Assembly (NCBI GenBank): GCA_964568875.1
Contig: CAZMSH010000013.1
Span: 1 to 64,000, forward strand
Reading direction: 5' to 3'
Source: SLNP01 sp964568875
GTDB lineage: Bacteria; Bacteroidota; Bacteroidia; Bacteroidales; VadinHA17
Length of the DNA: 64,000 nucleotides
Shown in pieces: positions 45,036 through 53,467 of the stretch; positions within the stretch are counted from its first letter, which is position 1; each line of letters begins with the position of its first letter. The notes beneath the pieces were generated by a model. That model was not told the origin of the DNA and did not search any database. It saw only the letters and a program-made list of their open reading frames with translations. The position numbers were made by a program, and so were the translations under genes.

Positions 45036-45072
45036 AAAAAAAAAGTTCCGGGGAAACTCCGGAACTTTTTTC
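45036..45072. terminator. Bidirectional terminator between receptor and cold-shock genes
   Basis: A 13-bp stem (AAAAAAGTTCCGG with its complement, loop GGAAACT) is flanked by A-run and T-run, so it can end transcription in both directions. It lies between the convergent receptor gene and the cold-shock gene. Confidence 0.92.
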
Positions 45073-45104
45073 TTTTACAATAAACACTATGTATCAGATT
45101 TCTT

Positions 45105-45296
45105 CTATACCAGTTTAACGTTTACTGCATTAAGGCCCTTTTTGCCTTCGGTGAGTTCGAATGTTACCTCGTCACCTTCGGTGATACGGTCTTTCAGACC
45201 TGTAGAGTGTACAAAATACTCCTTGCCTGTTTCTTCTTCCTTAATGAAGCCGAAACCTTTTGACTCATTGAAAAATTTAACAATTCCTTTGTTCAT
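45105..45296 (-). CDS. Cold-shock domain protein
   Basis: 63 residues, a single OB-fold cold-shock domain. The RNA-binding motif RNP1 is KGFGFI and RNP2 is YFVHS. The length is that of minimal CspA-type RNA chaperones. It has its own promoter element at 45320-45327 and an A/T-rich leader of 23 bases, followed by the bidirectional terminator. Confidence 0.95.
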   Translation of the reverse strand: MNKGIVKFFNESKGFGFIKEEETGKEYFVHSTGLKDRITEGDEVTFELTEGKKGLNAVNVKLV

Positions 45297-45319
45297 GATG
45301 TTAATTAATTATTACCCGG

Positions 45320-45327
45320 CAAAGGTA
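45320..45327 (-). promoter_or_regulatory. -7 element for cold-shock gene
   Basis: TACCTTTG on the minus strand, a perfect TAnnTTTG, ending 23 bases before the ATG at 45296. Confidence 0.6.
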
Positions 45328-45367
45328 TTAAAATAATTGAGATAGCAATCAAACAATAACAAAACTG

Positions 45368-46567
45368 TTATATTGTCCTTCCCGGATATTTTGTCAAAGC
45401 AATGGCGAGAGTCTCCATGGCATTCTTAAGGTCTTCTATTTTAAGGACATAAGCAATGCGCACCTCGTTTTTCCCGCTGCCCGGTGTTGAATAGAAACCA
45501 GAGGCAGGAGCCAGCATCACGGTCTGGTTTTTATGTTCAAACTCTTCGAGAAGCCATTGAGAGAACCTGTCGGCATCATCAACAGGAAGTTTTGCCACAG
45601 TATAGAAAGCCCCTTTTGGTTTTGGGCAATATACACCGGGCATCTTGTTAAGCTCTTCTACCATAAAATCGCGGCGGGCAATATACTCATCATATACGTT
45701 TTTAAAATATTCGGCAGGCGTGTCGAGAGATGCCTCTGCAACAATCTGTCCCAGTCCGGGAGGGCTCAGCCTGGCCTGGGCAAACTTCAGAGCAGTAGCC
45801 ACAACTTCACAGTTTCTGCTTATCAGAACACCTATTCTTACACCACATTCACTGTATCTCTTTGAAACCGAGTCTAACAGAACCACATTCTGCTCAATGC
45901 CTTCGAGGTGCATGGCTGAAATGTGTTTTTCACCATCATAGCAGAACTCGCGGTAAACCTCGTCGGAGAAGAGGAACAGATCATATTTCTTTACTATGTC
46001 ACGTATTTTGTAAAGCTCATCGCGAGAGTAGAGGTATCCGGTCGGGTTATTGGGGTTACATAGAATTATACCCTTTGTTCTGGGTGTGATCTTCTTTTCG
46101 ATCTCTTCAACCGGAGGCAATGCAAAATCATCTTTAATATACGATGTCACAGGAACCACGGTAATCCCTGCAGTGGTTGCAAATCCATTGTAATTTGCAT
46201 AGAACGGCTCAGGTGTTATTACCTCATCGCCGGGGTTCAGACATGTCATAAGTGCAAAAAGAACTGCCTCTGATCCACCGGCAGTGACAATCATATTGGT
46301 ATGGTCAATGTCAATGCCTATGCCCTGGTAGTAACCAGCCAGTTTTCTGCGGTATGATTCATTTCCTGCTGAGTGTGAATACTCTATCACCTTCAGGCTG
46401 ATATTTCTAAGCGCCTCCATGGCCACTTCAGGAGTGGGTATGTCGGGCTGACCAATATTAAGGTGATAGACTTTGCGTCCCTTTCTCTTTGCCTCCTCGG
46501 CATAGGGAACCAGTTTTCTTATCGGGGAAGCTGGCATTGCTTTACCCTTTTCGGATATCGATGGCAT
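45368..46567 (-). CDS. PLP-dependent class I/II aminotransferase (AspAT-like)
   Basis: 399 residues of fold type I. It has the substrate/PLP blocks NIGQPDIPTPE, AGGSEAVLFAL, NPNNPTGYLYS, SDEVYREF, the Schiff-base lysine K236 in DSVSKRYSECG, and the C-terminal arginine in KNEVRIAYV. The amino acid specificity (aspartate, aromatic or other) cannot be read. Single gene with its own promoter element at 46596-46603. Confidence 0.9.
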   Translation of the reverse strand: MPSISEKGKAMPASPIRKLVPYAEEAKRKGRKVYHLNIGQPDIPTPEVAMEALRNISLKVIEYSHSAGNESYRRKLAGYYQGIGIDIDHTNMIVTAGGSEAVLFALMTCLNPGDEVITPEPFYANYNGFATTAGITVVPVTSYIKDDFALPPVEEIEKKITPRTKGIILCNPNNPTGYLYSRDELYKIRDIVKKYDLFLFSDEVYREFCYDGEKHISAMHLEGIEQNVVLLDSVSKRYSECGVRIGVLISRNCEVVATALKFAQARLSPPGLGQIVAEASLDTPAEYFKNVYDEYIARRDFMVEELNKMPGVYCPKPKGAFYTVAKLPVDDADRFSQWLLEEFEHKNQTVMLAPASGFYSTPGSGKNEVRIAYVLKIEDLKNAMETLAIALTKYPGRTI

Positions 46568-46595
46568 GATTGTTTAGAATTAGTTTAATATCTGA

Positions 46596-46603
46596 CAAAT
46601 GTA
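46596..46603 (-). promoter_or_regulatory. -7 element for aminotransferase gene
   Basis: TACATTTG on the minus strand, a perfect TAnnTTTG, 28 bases before the ATG at 46567. It is divergent from the element at 46656. Confidence 0.6.
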
Positions 46604-46655
46604 AAAAAAATCAAACCGGCTATCCATGATTTCAATCAACAAGAACAATTATTTT

Positions 46656-46663
46656 TATTTTTG
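46656..46663 (+). promoter_or_regulatory. -7 element for glycosidase-like gene
   Basis: TATTTTTG, a perfect TAnnTTTG, ending 19 bases before the ATG at 46683. Confidence 0.55.
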
Positions 46664-46682
46664 ATATTACGATCATACGACT

Positions 46683-47537
46683 ATGCAAAAATTAAACGGC
46701 TTAAGGTTTCTGACATTTCTGCTTCTTATTGCAGGAACCGCGGTTACTGCAGACGGACAGAGAGGACATCAGAGCAGGATAAAGTGGGAAAAGGAGAGGC
46801 TCGCACCGGGGCTGGTGCTGAAATCGGCTGACGCGGTATCGGGTGACTCCCTGCCTCAGAACCTGAACATCCTGGTTGTCAATACCCGGATGAGAGACAT
46901 CTCAGTTGTGTATAATCCGCATAAAGGCAGGCGCCTGGCAGGTGTTCAGGCAGAAGAGGAGGGAGCAATTGCCGCTGTAAATGCCGGTTTCTTCAATGCT
47001 TCTGGCGGTTCTGTAACTTATCTTCGCACTGCCGGAACAATAAGTGATTCAGATACGGCCGCGGCATGGCCCCGAAATCAAAACCTGAACGGCGCATTGA
47101 TGGTCAGTCTCAGTGGTGAAGTATCCATTATAAGGAGAATGACCAATGAATGGTTTGATAATCACGACGAATACAAAGATATACTGGTTACCGGTCCAAT
47201 ACTTGCAGAAGAAGGTGTTGCCAGTGATCTTCCCAATACTTCCCTGGTAACTGCGAGACACCCCCGCACTGCTGTAGGCAAAGCCGGCAGACGGAAAGTG
47301 ATTTTGCTGACAGCAGACGGCAGGTCAGAAAATGCGGCAGGATTAACACTGCATCAGCTGGCCGGGCTGATGCTATACCTCAGGTGCAGTGAGGCGCTCA
47401 ACCTCGACGGTGGAGGCTCAACAACAATGTGGGTAAAGGGCAGGCCCTTCGGTGGTGTGATCAACATGCCCAGTGACAACAAGAGGTTTGACCACGAGGG
47501 AGCAAGGGCTGTTTCGAGTGTGGTGGTCGTAAGGTGA
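46683..47537 (+). CDS. Phosphodiester glycosidase family protein (NAGPA-like)
   Basis: 284 residues, exported by a signal peptide (about 1-25, ending TADG). The domain of the mammalian 'uncovering enzyme' NAGPA and bacterial YomE fills the rest: NILVVNTRMRDISV, AAVNAGFFNASGG, the RHPRTAVGKAG block and LNLDGGGSTTMWVKG near residue 240. These proteins hydrolyse sugar-1-phosphodiesters in teichoic-acid-like or cell envelope polymers, but the bacterial substrates are poorly known. A period-9 repeat follows the stop codon. Confidence 0.88.
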   Translation: MQKLNGLRFLTFLLLIAGTAVTADGQRGHQSRIKWEKERLAPGLVLKSADAVSGDSLPQNLNILVVNTRMRDISVVYNPHKGRRLAGVQAEEEGAIAAVNAGFFNASGGSVTYLRTAGTISDSDTAAAWPRNQNLNGALMVSLSGEVSIIRRMTNEWFDNHDEYKDILVTGPILAEEGVASDLPNTSLVTARHPRTAVGKAGRRKVILLTADGRSENAAGLTLHQLAGLMLYLRCSEALNLDGGGSTTMWVKGRPFGGVINMPSDNKRFDHEGARAVSSVVVVR

Positions 47538-47555
47538 GTGACTGGAGTAAGAAAA

Positions 47556-47582
47556 AGTTCATAAAGTTCATAGAGTTCATAG
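47556..47582. repeat. Tandem 9-base repeat AGTTCATAR
   Basis: Three tandem units (AGTTCATAA, AGTTCATAG, AGTTCATAG) with a period of 9 between the glycosidase-like gene and the valS promoter. Confidence 0.75.
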
Positions 47583-47632
47583 AATGTCCCTGGTCCAGCG
47601 GGAAGAAATTCGTTTCCTCTGATGTTTTTTTA

Positions 47633-47640
47633 TAGTTTTG
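47633..47640 (+). promoter_or_regulatory. -7 element for valS
   Basis: TAGTTTTG, a perfect TAnnTTTG, ending 30 bases before the ATG at 47671. An in-frame TTG at 47638 lies inside the element and is therefore not the start. Confidence 0.6.
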
Positions 47641-47670
47641 CACTCTGAATTGAGAATCACTGCTATTGCT

Positions 47671-50298
47671 ATGAATATTCCCACAAAGTACGAACCGGCA
47701 GGGGCCGAAGCGAAATGGTACAAATACTGGCTTGAGAACGGTTTTTTCAGGAGTCTTCCCGATGAAAGGGAGCCTTACACAATTGTGATACCGCCTCCTA
47801 ATGTGACCGGGGTCCTGCATATGGGGCATATGCTTAATAATACAATTCAGGATGTGCTTATCAGGAGGGCGCGTATGACCGGAAAGAATGCCTGCTGGGT
47901 GCCGGGAACAGATCATGCGTCTATAGCCACAGAAGCGAAGGTGGTGGCTAAACTGCGTGACGAGGGAATCGATAAGAGGGAAATAGGCAGGGAGAAGTTT
48001 CTTGAGCATGCCTGGGAATGGACCCACAAGCACGGAGGTATAATACTTGAACAGCTGAAGAGACTTGGAGCATCGTGCGACTGGGACCGGACACTATTTA
48101 CCATGGACGAAGAGAGGTATGATTCGGTAATAAAGGTGTTTATCGATCTCTATAATAAAGGACTTATTTACAGGGGTGTGAGGATGGTTAACTGGGATCC
48201 TCAGGCCAAGACTGCCGTATCAGACGAGGAGGTGAGCTATACCGATGAGAACTCAAAGCTTTATTATGTTAAGTACCGTATTGCCGGAAGTGATGAATAC
48301 ATTACAGTAGCAACGACAAGACCAGAGACCATTCTTGGTGACACCGCCGTTTGCGCCAATCCTGCCGACGAAAGGTACAGGCACCTGAAAGGCCGCAATG
48401 TGATTGTACCAATGGTAAACCGGGAGGTTCCTTTCATTTTTGATGATTATGTCGAGATGGATTTCGGTACCGGCTGCCTGAAGATTACTCCGGCACATGA
48501 CATAAATGACTATGAGATTGGCCTGAGACACAACCTTCCGGTAATAGATGTATTCAACGAAGATGGCACAATGAGTGAACAGGCCGGACTCTTTATCGGT
48601 GCTGACAGGTTTGAGGCCCGCGAACTGGCTTTTCGTGAGCTTGAAAAGAGTGGCGCGATAGTTCGTGCAGAGAGTTACAAAAACAAGATTGGCCGTTCTG
48701 AACGTACCAATGCAGTTATTGAGCCCAGGTTGTCGGTGCAGTGGTTCCTTAAGATGGAAGACCTGTCGAAACCGGCGCTGGATGCAGTTCTTGACGGAGA
48801 AGTTACCATATATCCTAAAAAATTTGTCAACGTTTACCGACACTGGATGGAGAATGTACGTGACTGGTGCATCAGCAGGCAGCTTTGGTGGGGGCACAGG
48901 ATCCCGGCATGGTATTATGGTGAGGGTAAGTTTGTCGTTGCAGCTGATATCGACACTGCTGTAGAGCTGGCCAGAAAGGAGAGCGGTGACGATAACATCA
49001 CCGGAGCTTCCCTGAAACAGGATGAGGATGTGCTTGATACCTGGTTTTCAAGCTGGCTGTGGCCCCTTACCTGTTTTAACGGAATCTCTGATCCCGATAA
49101 CAGTGAGATCAGTTACTATTATCCCAGCAATGATCTGATAACGGCACCTGAAATTCTCTTTTTCTGGGTTGCAAGGATGATCATCGCCGGTTACGAATAC
49201 AAAGGAGAAAAGCCTTTCAGCAATGTTTACCTGCACGGCCTTGTAAGAGACAAGCAGAGGCGGAAGATGTCGAAATCACTGGGTAACTCACCCGAGCCTC
49301 TCAACCTTATTGACAACTATGGAGCTGATGGTGTAAGAGTAGGAATGCTTCTCTGCAGCCCTGCCGGTAATGATCTCCTTTATGATGATTCGCTTCCCGA
49401 GCAGGGCAGGAACTTCTGTAACAAGATATGGAATGCCTTCAGGCTGGTAAAAGGATGGGAAAGGGATGAATCATTAGCACAGCCGGTGTGGTCAGCCGAT
49501 GCCGTAAGGTGGATGAACAGTGTGATCGATGCGGCTCTCGAGGAGCTTGATCATCATTTCCACAGGTTCAGGATATCAGCAGCCCTGATGACCTGTTACA
49601 GGCTGTTCTGGGATAAGTTTTCGTCCTGGTACCTGGAAATTGTAAAGCCAACGACTGGTAAAGGAATGGATTCTGCTACCTATGATGCAACAATGGCCAT
49701 CTTCGATAAACTGCTAAGGGTGATACATCCGTTCATGCCGTTCATAACAGAGGAGATATGGCAGCTACTGGAGGGAAGAAAGCAAGGAGCCAGCATAATG
49801 ATTTCTGAAATGCCCGTTGCTGGCAGGGTCAACAGGAAGATGCTGGCCGATTTTGAAATGACATGCGAAATAGTGCGGTCGGTAAGGATGGTGAGGAAGG
49901 AAAAGAATCTGCCAAACAGGGAACCGGCAGATCTCTACGTTGTTTTGGGACGTGATGAATTTAGAAGATATTTTCCTGAGGTTATAAGTCGATTGTGCAA
50001 CATTGGCACAATTCACCATACTGATACAAAGGTTGCAGGCGCCGCTTCCTTTATGGCAGGGACTATCGAGTTCTTTATCCCATTGAAGGGTGACATTGAC
50101 ACCGAAGCCGAAAGGGAGAGATTAAACAAGGAGATAGCTTACTACCAGGGTTTTCTTGACTCTGTGAACAAAAAACTTTCGAATAGCAGCTTTGTCTCGA
50201 ATGCACCTCAAAAAGTTGTGGATATTGAGAAAAGGAAGAAAGCAGATTCAGAAGCAAAACTGTCAGCTTTGAGGAAACAACTTAAAGAATTGGCTTAA
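47671..50298 (+). CDS. valS: Valyl-tRNA synthetase
   Basis: 875-residue class I synthetase, cytoplasmic. The HIGH-type motif is in VLHMGHMLNN near residue 48 and KMSKS in RKMSKSLGNS near 534. The editing domain lies at about 190-330 (TTRPETILGDTA, DFGTGCLKITPAHD) and the C-terminal coiled-coil arm at about 805-875 (DTEAERERLNKEIAYYQGFL). The start ATG 47671 (MNIPTKYEPAGAEAKW) matches homologues and the promoter. A terminator follows. Confidence 0.97.
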   Translation: MNIPTKYEPAGAEAKWYKYWLENGFFRSLPDEREPYTIVIPPPNVTGVLHMGHMLNNTIQDVLIRRARMTGKNACWVPGTDHASIATEAKVVAKLRDEGIDKREIGREKFLEHAWEWTHKHGGIILEQLKRLGASCDWDRTLFTMDEERYDSVIKVFIDLYNKGLIYRGVRMVNWDPQAKTAVSDEEVSYTDENSKLYYVKYRIAGSDEYITVATTRPETILGDTAVCANPADERYRHLKGRNVIVPMVNREVPFIFDDYVEMDFGTGCLKITPAHDINDYEIGLRHNLPVIDVFNEDGTMSEQAGLFIGADRFEARELAFRELEKSGAIVRAESYKNKIGRSERTNAVIEPRLSVQWFLKMEDLSKPALDAVLDGEVTIYPKKFVNVYRHWMENVRDWCISRQLWWGHRIPAWYYGEGKFVVAADIDTAVELARKESGDDNITGASLKQDEDVLDTWFSSWLWPLTCFNGISDPDNSEISYYYPSNDLITAPEILFFWVARMIIAGYEYKGEKPFSNVYLHGLVRDKQRRKMSKSLGNSPEPLNLIDNYGADGVRVGMLLCSPAGNDLLYDDSLPEQGRNFCNKIWNAFRLVKGWERDESLAQPVWSADAVRWMNSVIDAALEELDHHFHRFRISAALMTCYRLFWDKFSSWYLEIVKPTTGKGMDSATYDATMAIFDKLLRVIHPFMPFITEEIWQLLEGRKQGASIMISEMPVAGRVNRKMLADFEMTCEIVRSVRMVRKEKNLPNREPADLYVVLGRDEFRRYFPEVISRLCNIGTIHHTDTKVAGAASFMAGTIEFFIPLKGDIDTEAERERLNKEIAYYQGFLDSVNKKLSNSSFVSNAPQKVVDIEKRKKADSEAKLSALRKQLKELA

Positions 50299-50320
50299 AG
50301 ATCGCAAACACAGCCGATCG

Positions 50321-50347
50321 TGCCGGCTCCGAACCGGCAATTTTTTC
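50321..50347 (+). terminator. Rho-independent terminator after valS
   Basis: TGCCGG / CCGGCA stem with a 7-base loop, one A, then six T. It lies 22 bases after the valS stop codon. Confidence 0.82.
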
Positions 50348-50352
50348 TCGTC

Positions 50353-50419
50353 GGGTTCAGGATTGGATTACTCCCTTCGGTCGTGAGTTACTCTTTCTAC
50401 TCGTCGGTTCAGGGTTCAG
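50353..50419. repeat. GGTTCAG heptamers with a 14-base direct repeat
   Basis: Two exact GGTTCAG units (50406-50412 and 50413-50419) lie at the end, and a single GGGTTCA at 50353. The two ends share an imperfect direct repeat of CTCGTCGGTTCAGG. The last 11 bases overlap the C-terminus of the convergent lipoprotein gene. Confidence 0.6.
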
Positions 50420-51719
50420 GTCGCCTTACATAATAATTCTGATCAACTTTTACGAGTTCCCAGTTATCATTTAACAGCAGGTTCCAGTCGTCCCCTGTTG
50501 CATGGTGTCTTGAGATTTTGACATTCTTTGCGGGAACCCTGAGTTCCTTCAGATTATGGGAAACGAGACATCCTGTTTCGTTTACAACAAGCTTGCCCCA
50601 GTTGTCAGAGACTCTGAGCGATTTGTAGATGGTGCCCAGGGTATCAAGGGTATTTGGGTCATCAGGTTCGAATCCGAAGGCAGGACTCTGCAGTTCAAAG
50701 AAGACGACCGGTTTTTCCGTAAAGGCACTCAGTTCCTTGTTTACAGCCTCCTTTATTCGTGTTTCACGTTCGTACTCTTCCTCCCTTATGGTATCAATTT
50801 CGTAGTTTATAGCTATGCTACCCGCAACATCCCTTATTATATCAGGCATTGTTATATTGTATAGTTCGGCTGTAAGCTTTCCCAGGTCTGCATTGTCAGC
50901 ATCGAGGACTGAAAGTGAAAACCCTTTTTCATCCAGAAGGAATGCATACAGGGCTCCGTGTACAAAACCGAAAGTCTGCCCGAATGAACGGTAGCGGTAG
51001 TATTCGTTTATACCTGCAAGGAGCCTTTGTCTCTGTTCTTCTTTCGACTGAGTGCATAACCTGGTATATGTGAATGTTGCAAGACCCTCATAGTTCTCGA
51101 ACCTTAACTCATCATTTACGAAGGCCGGGTACGCCTCATGCCTTGCACCCCTGAAGATGAGAGCATCGCGGATTGCCTGGTCGCGAAACTCTTCCTCTTC
51201 GGCAGAGATAGCTTTATGGAGTGCTTTCCATTCAAGCTTCAGCCACATCCTTGCGTTCCTTTCATTCATATGGCGGTTATTGAAGGAGCGGGGTGATATC
51301 CCCTTGCTTTTTTGCATGGCATGAGTGAATGCGTGAAAAGCATAGGCTTTGATCCTGTATTCGTCATCCCTGGCAGGAACAGGGACCATTGCGAACATTG
51401 TATTTCCATACTCGGTGGCGATTACATCGAGTATTTTTTCTTTTGGGTAAAGGCCTGTGTAGACCCCTTCTTTGGGTTTCAACAATCCGTCTGCGTCAGG
51501 TGCTGATGCAATTATTCGTCTTGATTCACGCTCTACAAACATGACAGGAATGCAGAGGTCCTTTCCCCAAAGGTGCCCCCCGTCACTGTCACATATCTCC
51601 CTGATAGAATTGAAATAGTAGAGAGCCCTTTCCGGAGTCATATAGGTAGTAGACTCAGGTTCGTTCCTGCAGGAACCCAGCAGGCAGATCATCAGAAGCA
51701 CCGGAATACCATATCTCAT
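50409..51719 (-). CDS. Lipoprotein with decayed HExxH-like motif, function unknown
   Basis: 436 residues with a clear lipobox (LLGSC, Cys17). The middle part resembles zinc-peptidase-like proteins: HAFTHAMQ at residues 129-136, where such families carry HExxHxxQ, then NRHMNERNARMWLKLEWKAL and a second glutamate in ENYEGLATFTY (E211). In the first motif the glutamate position is alanine (A130), so classical HExxH catalysis would be lost. The resemblance is from memory of the family pattern and is not certain. The C-terminal residues PEP derive from a GGTTCAG repeat. It has its own promoter at 51744-51751. Confidence 0.65.
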   Translation of the reverse strand: MRYGIPVLLMICLLGSCRNEPESTTYMTPERALYYFNSIREICDSDGGHLWGKDLCIPVMFVERESRRIIASAPDADGLLKPKEGVYTGLYPKEKILDVIATEYGNTMFAMVPVPARDDEYRIKAYAFHAFTHAMQKSKGISPRSFNNRHMNERNARMWLKLEWKALHKAISAEEEEFRDQAIRDALIFRGARHEAYPAFVNDELRFENYEGLATFTYTRLCTQSKEEQRQRLLAGINEYYRYRSFGQTFGFVHGALYAFLLDEKGFSLSVLDADNADLGKLTAELYNITMPDIIRDVAGSIAINYEIDTIREEEYERETRIKEAVNKELSAFTEKPVVFFELQSPAFGFEPDDPNTLDTLGTIYKSLRVSDNWGKLVVNETGCLVSHNLKELRVPAKNVKISRHHATGDDWNLLLNDNWELVKVDQNYYVRRPEP

Positions 51720-51743
51720 AGGTATCTATTTTTTTAGCAGTGC

Positions 51744-51751
51744 CAAAATTA
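51744..51751 (-). promoter_or_regulatory. -7 element for lipoprotein gene
   Basis: TAATTTTG on the minus strand, a perfect TAnnTTTG, 24 bases before the ATG at 51719. Confidence 0.55.
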
Positions 51752-51861
51752 TTAAAAAATGCAGTAATTTAAAATTAATTAACAGTTAAGAATGTTTTTA
51801 TCTGATTTTGAGAATTTTTTTCATCATGACAAAGTTAATTTGTAAGTGTGGGTTTAATTGA

Positions 51862-51869
51862 TATTTTTG
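51862..51869 (+). promoter_or_regulatory. -7 element for glutamine synthetase gene
   Basis: TATTTTTG, a perfect TAnnTTTG, ending 11 bases before ATG 51881. It lies inside the longer open frame from GTG 51848, which is therefore rejected as start. Confidence 0.6.
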
Positions 51870-51880
51870 CCCTACCTCTA

Positions 51881-53404
51881 ATGAAATACCCGAATGTTAT
51901 GAAAAACAGCGAAATAACCTTAAATCCGAATGAACTTGTTCAGTTTCTCAAGAAACCTGCTATTGAGTTTACAAGGGAGGATTTGATAAAATTCATTGAA
52001 GCCCGCACCATAAAAAGTCTTAATTTCAGGTATGTAGCCGAAGACGGTAAACTTAAGGCTCTCAATTTTGTTCCTCACAGTCGTGAGCACCTGGAAACCA
52101 TACTCTCTGCTGGTGAGAGGGTTGACGGTTCCAGTCTCTTTTCTTTTGTTGAGGCCGGGTCGAGCGACCTTTATGTGATACCGCGTTACAGAACGGCCTT
52201 CCTCAATCCGTTCACCGAGGTTCCTACCCTTGAAATTCTCTGTTCCTTCTATGACAATTCGGGCAAGCCGCTTGAGAGTTCACCCGAGTATGTGCTCCGC
52301 AAGGCTCACAGAAAGTTCGCGGAACAGACAGGCTGCACCATTAAGGCCCTTGGCGAGCTTGAATATTATGTAAGGTCGTACAGCGATGAGCTGTACCCGC
52401 TTGTTGATCAGAAAGGATATCACCAGTCGAAGCCTTTTGCCAAATTTGAGGACCTTCGTGTTGAAGCTCTTGAGTTGTGCGCACGCGCCGGCTGCAAGAT
52501 TAAGTATGGTCATTCTGAAGTTGGCAGCTTTACAAAGGATGGCGAGGATTTCGAACAGCATGAGATTGAGTTCCTGCCAACCGAAGTGGAGGTGGCTGTT
52601 GAACAGATGCTGATAGCAAAGTGGATACTCCGCATGCTTGGCTATCAGTACGGAGTCGAGGTAAGCTTCGCTCCAAAGATAACGGTCGGTAAGGCAGGCT
52701 CGGGAATGCACGTTCATCTGCTGATTGAAAAAGATGGCCGGAACCTCCTCGTGGAAAACAACAGGTTAAGTGATACTGCAAAAAAAGCCATCGCAGGTAT
52801 TCTCGATATTTCAAAGGCCCTTACTGCTTTCGGAAATACGATACCTACATCATACCTCAGGCTGGTACCGCATCAGGAGGCTCCTACAAACATCTGCTGG
52901 GGCGACCGAAACAGGTCAGTGCTTATAAGGGTTCCGCTCGGCTGGATTGGTGCCGCGGAAATGATCCATGATGCAAATCCGGGAGAGCCTGCTGTTCAGA
53001 CTGAGGAAAACTCAAGGCAGACATTCGAGCTACGCTCCCCTGACGGTTCAGCAGACATATATTGCCTGATGGCCGGACTTGTAATTGGAATAAAGCATGG
53101 GCTGGAGATGGATAATGCCCTTGAGATGGCTGAAAGGTTGTATGTTGACTACAATATTTTCAAGGAGCCGGCAAAGGCTGCCACCAGAAAACTTGAGGCT
53201 CTTCCTGCATCATGCTGGGATTCGGCAGACGCCTTGCTGGCACAGCGTGATGTCTTTGAAAGGGACGGAATCTTTCCGGCCGGAATGATCGAGAATATTG
53301 CAAGAAAGCTTAAGGCATTTGAAGATAAGGATTTGAGTGAAAGACTCTACGGAAAACACGACGAGATTCATGATCTCGTAATGAAATATCTGCACTGTAG
53401 TTAA
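51881..53404 (+). CDS. Glutamine synthetase family protein
   Basis: 507 residues from ATG 51881 (ATG 51899 is equally possible). It has a beta-grasp N-domain (about 30-115) and a catalytic domain with the metal-site glutamate in LGELEYYV, GSGMHVHLLIE, TSYLRLVPHQEAPTNICWGD then RNRSVLIRVPLGW, and a substrate-binding arginine in RQTFELRSPDGSA. It joins ammonia and glutamate using ATP. It is somewhat longer than GlnA of the type I family (about 470) and no adenylylation-loop tyrosine was identified, so classical adenylylation control is unlikely. Members of this group can also act on other amines; glutamine synthesis is the most likely role. Confidence 0.88.
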   Translation: MKYPNVMKNSEITLNPNELVQFLKKPAIEFTREDLIKFIEARTIKSLNFRYVAEDGKLKALNFVPHSREHLETILSAGERVDGSSLFSFVEAGSSDLYVIPRYRTAFLNPFTEVPTLEILCSFYDNSGKPLESSPEYVLRKAHRKFAEQTGCTIKALGELEYYVRSYSDELYPLVDQKGYHQSKPFAKFEDLRVEALELCARAGCKIKYGHSEVGSFTKDGEDFEQHEIEFLPTEVEVAVEQMLIAKWILRMLGYQYGVEVSFAPKITVGKAGSGMHVHLLIEKDGRNLLVENNRLSDTAKKAIAGILDISKALTAFGNTIPTSYLRLVPHQEAPTNICWGDRNRSVLIRVPLGWIGAAEMIHDANPGEPAVQTEENSRQTFELRSPDGSADIYCLMAGLVIGIKHGLEMDNALEMAERLYVDYNIFKEPAKAATRKLEALPASCWDSADALLAQRDVFERDGIFPAGMIENIARKLKAFEDKDLSERLYGKHDEIHDLVMKYLHCS

Positions 53405-53421
53405 ATAATGCGGTGGCCCCA

Positions 53422-53447
53422 TTACGCCTTTTACGCCTTTACACCTT
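53422..53447. repeat. Tandem 9-base repeat TTACGCCTT
   Basis: Two exact copies of TTACGCCTT and a degenerate third (TACACCTT) lie between the convergent glutamine synthetase and nadC genes. No terminator hairpin is seen in this 63-base gap. Confidence 0.65.
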
Positions 53448-53467
53448 CGATCATACCTAACACCTTA

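Noticed and set aside
45345..45366. Small A/T-rich inverted repeat after the aminotransferase gene
   Set aside because: The stem is only about six A/T pairs with no convincing T-run; too weak to call a terminator.
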